From: Bacteroidota bacterium
GTDB taxonomy: Bacteria; Bacteroidota; Rhodothermia; Balneolales; Balneolaceae
Length of the DNA: 12,262 nucleotides
Direction of reading: 5' to 3'
Assembly (NCBI GenBank): GCA_024635465.1
Contig: JAGXIS010000137.1
Span: 1 to 12,262 of the forward strand
Position numbers and translations under genes: made by a program. The notes below the pieces were generated by a model that was given only the letters and a program-made list of their open reading frames with translations, had not been told where the DNA came from and did not search any database. Shown here piece after piece: positions 1 to 6,194 of the stretch (position 1 is its first letter; each line of letters starts with the position of its first letter).

Positions 1-297
1 CCCTCATCCATCGATGAGGTTGCCGCATTATTTAGTGATTGGAAGAGTCCGGTCGCGGACCTCGATCTTCCAACTGCGCCTAAGTTTCCGATGCATTTCT
101 TTCAGGATCAGCGATATCCTCAGCCGAGGCTTCATGCCGACAGTGAAGGAGGAATGCAGACTGGAGTAGGACGTCTGAGAAAAGCGGGAGTTCTGGATAT
201 CTCTTATGTGGCGATGGCTCACAATACCGTTCGGGGTGCCGCCGGAGGAGCCATTCTGAATGCGGAGTTACTGGTGAAAAAAGGATATATCAAATAA
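1..297 (+). CDS. asd: Aspartate-semialdehyde dehydrogenase, C-terminal part (5' truncated by window edge)
   Basis: The reading frame is open from base 1 to the TAA at 295-297, giving the last 98 residues. The enzyme reduces aspartyl-4-phosphate to aspartate semialdehyde with NADPH in the cytoplasm, on the route to lysine/diaminopimelate, threonine and methionine. The tail carries the hallmark HNTVRGAAGGAILNAELL near its end (visible residues 74-91), preceded by a PQPRLHAD segment and GMQTGVGRLR. This pattern is typical of the archaeal/yeast-like ASADH subfamily rather than the E. coli Asd type. The catalytic Cys and the NADP-binding N-terminus lie outside the window. rdgB follows after 16 bp on the same strand, so the two may be cotranscribed. 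No truncation or frameshift is visible within the part present. Identification rests on the recognised C-terminal motif and is confident. Confidence 0.93.
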   Translation, partial: PSSIDEVAALFSDWKSPVADLDLPTAPKFPMHFFQDQRYPQPRLHADSEGGMQTGVGRLRKAGVLDISYVAMAHNTVRGAAGGAILNAELLVKKGYIK

Positions 298-313
298 TCA
301 TAAACACCCGAAT

Positions 314-922
314 ATGCCTGAACTGAATGAGAGACCCGATACCATCTTTCTGGCATCCGGCAATCCGCACAAAATAGTGGAGTTGCGGCAACTGCTTGAG
401 TCGCTTCAAATTCAAATTAGGTCCACAAGAGATCTCGACGATGCTGAAGAGGTCGAGGAGGATCAGCCCGACCTGACGGGGAATGCCCTGAAAAAAGCGC
501 GTTATTGGTTTGATAAGACCGGACTCCCCTCACTGGCCGATGATACCGGTCTGGAAGTGGTTGTACTGAATGGAGCACCCGGTGTTTATTCTGCAAGGTA
601 TGCCGGCGAAAATGTGACGTACGCAGACAATGTTGAAAAACTATTGCGAGAACTTGAAGGTAAAACCGATCGAAAAGCCCGTTTCCGCACGGTGATCGCC
701 TATGTAACCGATCAGGGAGAGCAAATCTTTGAGGGAGTCTGCAACGGGATTATCACAACTGAAATAAAAGGTGAGAAGGGGTTTGGTTATGATCCGGTAT
801 TTCGTCCGGATGGCTATTCCGAAACATTTGCGGAACTTTCAGCAGAAGAAAAAAACCGGATTAGTCATAGGGGAAGGGCGTTGGAAAAGTTTGTGAAGCG
901 GATACAAGGAAGAGGATTGTAG
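314..922 (+). CDS. rdgB: dITP/XTP pyrophosphatase, RdgB/HAM1 family
   Basis: This cytoplasmic house-cleaning enzyme hydrolyses non-canonical purine nucleoside triphosphates (dITP, ITP, XTP) to the monophosphate and pyrophosphate, keeping deaminated purines out of nucleic acids. The 202-residue product has the normal family length. It shows the diagnostic motifs in order: SGNPHK at residues 15-20 (substrate phosphate binding), LADDTGLEV at 74-82 with the acidic pair D76/D77 (metal and catalytic), GFGYDP at 156-161, and SHRGRA at 184-189 (base recognition). The ATG at 314 places SGNPHK at the usual distance from the N-terminus; no clear Shine-Dalgarno precedes it. It lies 16 bp downstream of asd and converges on the symporter gene. 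Composition matches asd. Nothing appears broken. Confidence 0.96.
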   Translation: MPELNERPDTIFLASGNPHKIVELRQLLESLQIQIRSTRDLDDAEEVEEDQPDLTGNALKKARYWFDKTGLPSLADDTGLEVVVLNGAPGVYSARYAGENVTYADNVEKLLRELEGKTDRKARFRTVIAYVTDQGEQIFEGVCNGIITTEIKGEKGFGYDPVFRPDGYSETFAELSAEEKNRISHRGRALEKFVKRIQGRGL

Positions 923-943
923 CAGGCTCTGATCCTGCCTGCT
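921..943 (+). terminator. Hairpin overlapping the rdgB stop codon (weak terminator candidate)
   Basis: A perfect 7-bp inverted repeat, AGCAGGC (921-927) and GCCTGCT (937-943), encloses a 9-nt loop and begins within the TAG stop of rdgB (920-922). It is GC-rich but is not followed by a T-run on either strand, so it does not meet the usual intrinsic-terminator pattern. It may instead protect the mRNA 3' end, or simply be fortuitous. Its position directly at the gene end is the main support. Confidence 0.35.
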
Positions 944-1001
944 CAAACGTACGGGGTGAAGCGTTGAGTTGTATACCCTGCTAAAAGTTTGTCATATACT
1001 T

Positions 1002-1038
1002 CCTGAGTTGTGTTTGGTACAACTTCAGGTGAATTTTT
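1002..1038 (+). terminator. Bulged hairpin plus short T-run between convergent genes
   Basis: CCTGAGTTGT (1002-1011) pairs with ACAAC-T-TCAGG (1019-1029) through ten base pairs with one bulged T and a 7-nt loop. The stretch TGAATTTTT follows at 1030-1038. Lying in the gap where rdgB (+) and the symporter gene (-) converge, it is a plausible terminator for the + strand. The five Ts start a few bases after the stem and on the - strand there is no T-run, so this is tentative. Confidence 0.35.
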
Positions 1039-1137
1039 GAATTGGATCATAATTTCAACAGCCCTTCAATAGAAATGTCTTCATTCAGAGTTGCCTCGTG
1101 AACTACTTCTGCTCTCTACCCGAGCTGAGTGCTTCTC

Positions 1138-2691
1138 TCAGTTACGATCCTTCGGGATCTTCTTCCTAATAAAATACGATCCATTCGCCACCAAAATCAC
1201 AATCGCCGCACCTACAGCCGTATAGAGCGGCCAGGCGATGGTGAGCCCCTCGCCTGGAAGGAACTGCTGTAGAGCACCTTCAACCATAAACAGGAGAGAG
1301 ATCAACCCGACAAAAAAGCCGATCATTGCATCTTTTTTATCCGGCTTGTCGAACCATCGGCCAAGTAGGAAAATCCCAAGCAGTCCACCATAGGTATAGG
1401 ATGCAATTCCCAAACCCAATTCCACAATGGCCGGACGATCCCCACCACTCAATTGCAGCCAGGTGAAAAGAAATGCGGAACCGGTTAGCGCCACACCCCA
1501 ACCCATCGTTACCATCCGGGAGACCCACAGCTCTTTGGCATCATCCCATTTTGCATTGGAGAGAGGTTTGATCAAATCATAGGTCGTGGAGGAGGCCAGA
1601 GCGTTCAACGATGAACTCAAACTGCTCATAGCCGCGGCAAAAAGGGACGCCACAATCAATCCGGCTACACCCACCGGCATGTGGTCCACAATGAACCTCG
1701 CAAAAATTTCATCAGTAGTAGCCAGACCAAGAGATTCAGGGGATGCACCGGCATAAAAGACATAAAGAATCAAACCGATAAAAAGAAAGAGCCCGAATTG
1801 CGCACTTGCCACAAAACCGCTCCAGATGAGGGCTTTTTGACTGGATTTGAGGTTGCCCGTAGCCAGCAGACGCTGTACAATCAACTGATCGGTACCATGG
1901 GATGCGATAGAGAATACGGCTCCTCCAAAAAGTGCAATCCAGAAAACATAAGGATCAGCAATGAACTCAGACCATGTGAGTCCGCCTCCCCAGTTGAAAA
2001 GTGTAAATTTACCGGCGTCACCGAGTGTTGTCAAAGCCTCCGGAAAAGAGACCGGCAGTTTCCCAATCAGGATCACCAGTGCAAAAAGCGCACCTCCGAT
2101 ATAGACGACCATCTGCACCACATCCATCCATATCACCGCTTTGATCCCTCCCAAAAAAGTATAGACAAGAGTTATGGCTGATATCAGGGAAATCGAGAGC
2201 AGATAGATCTCCATATCACTCCAACCATCAAAAACTCCTGCAAAACGGAAGATAATGGCGAGTGGGATAGCGGTTGCGAAGAGACGAACCCCATCGGCCA
2301 GCAGACGTGTGATGATAAAGGTAGAACTGGCAGCTTTCCGCATACTTGAGCCGAATCGCTGTTCCAAATATTGATAAGCGGTGGTGAGTTCACCCTGTAC
2401 ATACGCAGGAAGAAACCAGATGGCGACAATGATACGCCCGAGGATATAACCGAATGTGAGCTGCAAAAATGTTAGGCTCCCGCCGTAAGCCACAGCAGGT
2501 ATACTGATAAATGTAAGTGTGCTCGTTTCGGTAGCCACAACGGAGAAAAGGATCGCCCACCAGGGCATGGTGCGTCCGCCAAGAAAATAATCAGTCGTCG
2601 TTTTTTGAGTTCCAGCCGACCATATTCCAAATATTGCAACTGCAATAAGGTATATGACTATGACGATGCCGTCGATCAGAGTAAAGCCCAT
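1138..2691 (-). CDS. Sodium:solute symporter (SSS / SLC5 family)
   Basis: This is an inner-membrane Na+-coupled transporter of 517 residues, normal for the family, hydrophobic throughout with about 13-14 membrane segments. Family marks include DYFLGGRTMPWW at residues 34-45 after the first helix, the TETSTLTF stretch in helix 2 (54-61), the signature GGIKAVIWMDVVQ at 181-193 and the later FAAAMSSLSSSLNALASS at 351-368, the serine-rich region that includes the Na+ site in characterised members. The last residues are basic (FIRKKIPKDRN), as expected for a cytoplasmic tail. The substrate cannot be told from sequence: relatives carry sugars, sialic acid, monocarboxylates or iodide. The ATG at 2691 starts directly before the first helix. 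It is monocistronic, convergent with rdgB and divergent from the alkaline phosphatase. Composition resembles rdgB, not the AT-richer genes that follow. Confidence 0.93.
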   Translation of the reverse strand: MGFTLIDGIVIVIYLIAVAIFGIWSAGTQKTTTDYFLGGRTMPWWAILFSVVATETSTLTFISIPAVAYGGSLTFLQLTFGYILGRIIVAIWFLPAYVQGELTTAYQYLEQRFGSSMRKAASSTFIITRLLADGVRLFATAIPLAIIFRFAGVFDGWSDMEIYLLSISLISAITLVYTFLGGIKAVIWMDVVQMVVYIGGALFALVILIGKLPVSFPEALTTLGDAGKFTLFNWGGGLTWSEFIADPYVFWIALFGGAVFSIASHGTDQLIVQRLLATGNLKSSQKALIWSGFVASAQFGLFLFIGLILYVFYAGASPESLGLATTDEIFARFIVDHMPVGVAGLIVASLFAAAMSSLSSSLNALASSTTYDLIKPLSNAKWDDAKELWVSRMVTMGWGVALTGSAFLFTWLQLSGGDRPAIVELGLGIASYTYGGLLGIFLLGRWFDKPDKKDAMIGFFVGLISLLFMVEGALQQFLPGEGLTIAWPLYTAVGAAIVILVANGSYFIRKKIPKDRN

Positions 2692-2710
2692 AGGTTTGAA
2701 TGAGTTTTAA

Positions 2711-2797
2711 GGTTCAGGTTGGAGCGCAGCGACAATCCCGATTCCTCGGGAGTTCAAGGTACAAGGCGCAGGGTTCAGGGTGTAATGTTCAGGTATT
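2711..2797. repeat. Degenerate intergenic GTTCAAGG-type repeat with embedded palindrome
   Basis: Four copies of GTTCARG (R = A or G) occur at 2712, 2752, 2773 and 2787, among related words such as GTACAAGG and GCGCAGGG. Between the first two copies lies a perfect 6-bp palindrome, TCCCGA (2736-2741) and TCGGGA (2746-2751), with a 4-nt loop. The block is GC-richer than the AT-rich sequence after it. It resembles the degenerate CCTTGAAC/CCTGAAC intergenic repeats I associate with Bacteroidota/Balneolota chromosomes, an impression from memory rather than a search. It may be part of a dispersed repeat family. Confidence 0.5.
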
Positions 2798-2973
2798 TGG
2801 ACAATCTAAGAAAATGTTTTGGAGTTAAAAGGGAAAAGTATGGTGGACGTTTATAATACTTTTTAATCATTGTACAGAAATTTGAAACAAATATTCTTAA
2901 TATGATATTCTTCTTAAAAATCAATAGAATTTGATTGATAGATAATTTTATTCATTTAAACCAAACAAAAAAG

Positions 2974-4092
2974 ATGTTCTCTCTAAATAAAATATTGTTG
3001 TATTTGTTGTTTTTCACTGTTATTTCCTCGGTCTATTCTTGTCAGGATGTCAAGGTTGAGGAAGACCCGATGCCAAAAAATATTATTCTGTTAATTGGAG
3101 ATGGAATGAGCTATCCGCAAATCTCGGCTACAGAGTATGCTCATGGGGAATTAAACATGACGAAAATGCCGGTTCACGGGATTATCACTACGTATGCCTC
3201 TGATCGTAAAGTAACGGATTCAGCTTCAAGTGCGACTGCACTGGCTGCCGGACATAAAACCAATAACGGGATGCTTGGTGTGTTGCCTGACGGGACCCCC
3301 GTGCAAAGTATTGCCCATTATGCATCTGAACTGGGTAAAAGTACGGGTTTATTGGCGAGTAGCCGAATCACTCATGCCACTCCTGCAGGATTTGCCATCC
3401 ACCACGAAAGCAGAAATGATTACTATATTATTGCTGAGAAGTATGTGAATTCAGGCATTGACCTGCTTTTAGGTGCCGGATGGAACGATTTTTTACCTGA
3501 AAGTGAAGGTGGAACACGCTCGGATGATCGTAATTTGATCAGTGAAATGGAAACCCAAGGCTATCTTTACATTGATGATGAGAACAATTTGGGTCAATTA
3601 TCCGGCCACGATAAAGCCATTGTATTTTTGGAAGGACAGGACCTAAATCCGTTTCCTGAGAGGGGAGATCAAATGGGGCGTCTTACAGTAGCAGCACTTG
3701 ATCAACTTTCACAAAATGCTGAGGGCTTTTTTCTGATGATTGAAGGTTCTCAGATCGATTGGGCAGGGCATGCTAATGAAGCCGAATGGATGAAACAGGA
3801 GATGCTCGATTTCGATGCAGTGTTAGGCCATGTTTTAGAGTTTGCTGAAAAGGATGGGAATACACTTGTTGTGGTTACCGCCGATCATGAAACAGGTGGT
3901 TTAACCTTACCTAGCGGTATCGATGATGAAAGTGATGGAGTAAGATATGAGTACTCAACCGGCGGACATACCGCACTTCATGTGCCCGTATTTGGTTTTG
4001 GCCCATCATCTGAACGTTTTGAAGGAAGCTATGATAATACGGATGTTGCAAAAAAATTATTCTCAATTTGGGGAAGAAACTTAGAAGACTGA
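2974..4092 (+). CDS. Secreted lipoprotein alkaline phosphatase (PhoA family)
   Basis: This 372-residue phosphomonoesterase is predicted to act outside the cytoplasm, releasing phosphate from organic esters. A hydrophobic signal segment (residues 6-20) ends in VYSC with lipobox Cys23, followed by acidic residues. All catalytic and metal positions of E. coli PhoA can be matched: D43 (GDGM), nucleophile S83 in TDSASSATAL, T136, R147, E257, D262, H266, D304/H305 in TADHETGG, and H332. Spacings equal those of PhoA (T155-R166; E322-D327-H331). Where PhoA has D153/K328, this protein has H134/W263, the pairing known from cold-adapted TAB5 phosphatase. I chose the ATG at 2974 because it begins right before the signal peptide; the frame stays open upstream to a TTG at 2935 that would only add a polar leader. 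It is first of three close + strand genes; the hydrolase follows after 16 bp. Confidence 0.93.
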   Translation: MFSLNKILLYLLFFTVISSVYSCQDVKVEEDPMPKNIILLIGDGMSYPQISATEYAHGELNMTKMPVHGIITTYASDRKVTDSASSATALAAGHKTNNGMLGVLPDGTPVQSIAHYASELGKSTGLLASSRITHATPAGFAIHHESRNDYYIIAEKYVNSGIDLLLGAGWNDFLPESEGGTRSDDRNLISEMETQGYLYIDDENNLGQLSGHDKAIVFLEGQDLNPFPERGDQMGRLTVAALDQLSQNAEGFFLMIEGSQIDWAGHANEAEWMKQEMLDFDAVLGHVLEFAEKDGNTLVVVTADHETGGLTLPSGIDDESDGVRYEYSTGGHTALHVPVFGFGPSSERFEGSYDNTDVAKKLFSIWGRNLED

Positions 4093-4108
4093 TTTTAATG
4101 GCATCTAT

Positions 4109-4900
4109 ATGAAAATAATTATTCAGCTTGCTATACTATTATTTATTACTAATGTGAGTGTATTTGCACAAGACACTCTAAAAGTAATGACATATAATAT
4201 TTTCCATGGTGAAAGTTCTTATGATAGAGGGAATAGTAATCTAGAAGATATTGCCAACTTAATCATTAAAATTGATCCGGATTTTGTAGCTCTTCAAGAA
4301 GTGGATAGCCTTACTGCACGATCGTCTCTATTTAATGAGGGTGAACGTGAAGATCTTATGAATACATTATCTCAATTAACAGGAATGTATGGATATTTTG
4401 GTAAAGCTATTGATTATGATGGAGGTGGATATGGGGAGGGAATTTTATCAAAAAAACCTTTTAGATCCTCTAAAATAATGTTGCCAATTCCATCGGGTGG
4501 TGAAGATCGTACAGTTTTGATGTTAGATGCTGAAACAGATTCTGGAAAAGCATTTATTTTTGCCGGAACTCATTTATGCCACCAATTTCCTGAAAATCGG
4601 ATGGCACAGGTAAAAGAAATTAATAACTATTTTAATAGTGTAAACAAGCCCGTTATTTTGGGAGGTGATTTTAATTTTATACCACAAAGTATGCACTACG
4701 AAGAATTAAACAATAGTTGGAAAGATGTTGCTGTGATCCATGGCGATACCAGGCCTACAATATCATATGAAAACCCCACTCGACGAATAGACTACCTCTT
4801 TTTATCTAAAAATGCAGAATGGGAAGTACTGGATCTACAAGTAATTGATGAAAATTATTCAGATCATTTACCAGTGGTAGCAACAATTGTTTTACATTGA
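4109..4900 (+). CDS. Secreted endonuclease/exonuclease/phosphatase (EEP) family hydrolase
   Basis: The 263-residue protein has a signal peptide (about 1-20, ending VFAQ) followed by one complete EEP domain, the fold of DNase I, exonuclease III and secreted phosphodiesterases or sphingomyelinases. Motifs run in order: TYNIFHGE with N30, LQEVD with metal ligand E64, THLCH with H155, GGDFNF with D187/N189, RRIDYLF with D228, and SDHLPV with D252 and catalytic H253. The active site therefore looks intact. The family does not reveal the substrate: nucleic acid, phospholipid head-group or another phosphodiester are all possible. It starts 16 bp after the alkaline phosphatase and ends 28 bp before the barrel gene, so cotranscription is likely. 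A diesterase feeding a monoesterase would release phosphate completely; that pairing is inference. The gene is markedly AT-rich (about 33% GC in a sampled line) compared with rdgB. Confidence 0.88.
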   Translation: MKIIIQLAILLFITNVSVFAQDTLKVMTYNIFHGESSYDRGNSNLEDIANLIIKIDPDFVALQEVDSLTARSSLFNEGEREDLMNTLSQLTGMYGYFGKAIDYDGGGYGEGILSKKPFRSSKIMLPIPSGGEDRTVLMLDAETDSGKAFIFAGTHLCHQFPENRMAQVKEINNYFNSVNKPVILGGDFNFIPQSMHYEELNNSWKDVAVIHGDTRPTISYENPTRRIDYLFLSKNAEWEVLDLQVIDENYSDHLPVVATIVLH

Positions 4901-4916
4901 ATAAAACAGTCAATAC

Positions 4917-4923
4917 AAGGAAG
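4917..4923 (+). promoter_or_regulatory. Ribosome binding site of the YaiO-like gene
   Basis: AAGGAAG lies 5 nt before the ATG at 4929. It is one of only two good purine-rich Shine-Dalgarno-like sequences among the gene starts in this window. It supports the chosen start, which also begins directly before a signal peptide. Confidence 0.5.
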
Positions 4924-4928
4924 TTGTT

Positions 4929-6194
4929 ATGAGGGTTAAACATTCTATTAAATCATTCAATCAATTACTGACTCTCAGTCTGTTTCTATTTCTATTAACA
5001 ACACCCATTTTTGCTCAACAGATTGACAATGTAGATGAAGCTTTTCTTGAAGCCCGTGAACTGGCATTTGATGGAAAACGAGCCGAAGCTCGCGAATTGG
5101 CTTATGCTATTCTGGAAATAGCACCGGATTATCATGGCGTTCGAATCCTGATTGCCAGAACCTATTCCTGGGATGGACTTTATGATCAGTCACGAGAAGA
5201 ATTGGCCTATGTTTTGGAAGATACACCGGATCATGAAGAAGCACTTATGGCGTCTATCGACAATGAGATCTGGTCCGGAAATCCTGAAGATGCTGTTAAA
5301 TTTGCAAATGAGGCCACTAGCTATTATCCGGTTGATGTTCCCATTCTATTGAAGAGCGCAAACGCTCACCACGCCGCCGAAATGGATCGTGAAGCGGCTC
5401 TCATTTTAAACATAATCGATCAAATCAATCCGTCCAACAGTGAAGCGATGGCACTGAGAAGATCGATTCGAGTTTCGGGCGAAAATTATAGACTTACCGG
5501 CTCCTACACGTATGATCACTATTCAGAAGTTTTTAGCCCGGCTCAAAAAGGGTACGTACAACTCTCCAAGAGAACACCCATCGGGTCTGTTATCGGTCGA
5601 TTGAATTACGGGAATCGGTTTGAAACCACCGGATTTCAACCGGAAATAGATTTTTATCCCAGTATCGCAGATGGTTGGTACGGATACATGAATATAGGGT
5701 ATACCAATAGTTCCATTTTTCCTGAGTTTCGTGCCGGTGCTGAACTGCACAAACGAGTTCCCAGTGGGTTCGAATTGTCGTTGGGCTTTCGATATCTAAA
5801 GTTTCAGAACAGTGACGTAATGATTTATACCGGTACGATCACCAAATATCAGGGTAATTGGTTATTCACATTGCGTCCGTACGTAACACCCAGTTCTGTA
5901 GGTTCTTCAAGATCCTTAAATTTATTGGCTCGAAGATATTTTACCGGACCGGACAACTACCTCACCTTTAGAGGAGGGTTTGGTTTTTCACCGGAAGAGA
6001 GACGTTTTCAGGATGTGAGTGGGGATGTGTTTTTTACTGAATCACAATTCATAGGAATCGACGGATTCAAATCACTGAGTATCAATCTGGCACTCTTTTT
6101 GTCGTTTGATGTAGCCAGACAAGAACTTTCATTTTCACCCGGAGATTACACAGAGATCTACACCCTCAACGGTGGTTTACAGCTGAAGTTTTAA
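4929..6194 (+). CDS. TPR plus YaiO-family outer-membrane beta-barrel protein
   Basis: The 421-residue protein has a signal peptide (about 1-30, LTTPIFAQ), an alpha-helical TPR-like domain (about 36-181) and a C-terminal region of alternating aromatic/polar strands (about 188-421) that ends in LQLKF with a terminal Phe, as outer-membrane barrels do. The arrangement matches the YaiO family, found near polysaccharide glycosyltransferase genes in E. coli and many Bacteroidota. TPR-plus-barrel proteins such as PgaA and BcsC export exopolysaccharide, so a comparable role is plausible, but a barrel this small need not be an export pore. The TPR domain aligns without a gap to the C-terminus of the enzyme encoded by the neighbouring convergent gene. 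The two stop codons are directly adjacent (6192-6194 and 6195-6197). It is the third gene of the phosphatase operon. Family assignment is by overall pattern. Confidence 0.82.
   Translation: MRVKHSIKSFNQLLTLSLFLFLLTTPIFAQQIDNVDEAFLEARELAFDGKRAEARELAYAILEIAPDYHGVRILIARTYSWDGLYDQSREELAYVLEDTPDHEEALMASIDNEIWSGNPEDAVKFANEATSYYPVDVPILLKSANAHHAAEMDREAALILNIIDQINPSNSEAMALRRSIRVSGENYRLTGSYTYDHYSEVFSPAQKGYVQLSKRTPIGSVIGRLNYGNRFETTGFQPEIDFYPSIADGWYGYMNIGYTNSSIFPEFRAGAELHKRVPSGFELSLGFRYLKFQNSDVMIYTGTITKYQGNWLFTLRPYVTPSSVGSSRSLNLLARRYFTGPDNYLTFRGGFGFSPEERRFQDVSGDVFFTESQFIGIDGFKSLSINLALFLSFDVARQELSFSPGDYTEIYTLNGGLQLKF

Noticed and set aside
1681..2181. A 166-codon open frame on the + strand inside the symporter gene
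   Set aside because: It is antisense to a clear membrane-transporter gene, its product is cysteine- and lysine-rich without domain features, and it has no start signals of note.
2852..2857. TATAAT as a -10 element for the alkaline phosphatase operon
   Set aside because: No matching -35 element lies at proper spacing and the site is about 120 bp from the start in AT-rich DNA, where such words are expected by chance.
2935..2973. Upstream TTG start extending the alkaline phosphatase by 13 residues
   Set aside because: The added residues are polar and would place a long leader before the signal peptide. The ATG at 2974 gives a normal lipoprotein signal sequence.
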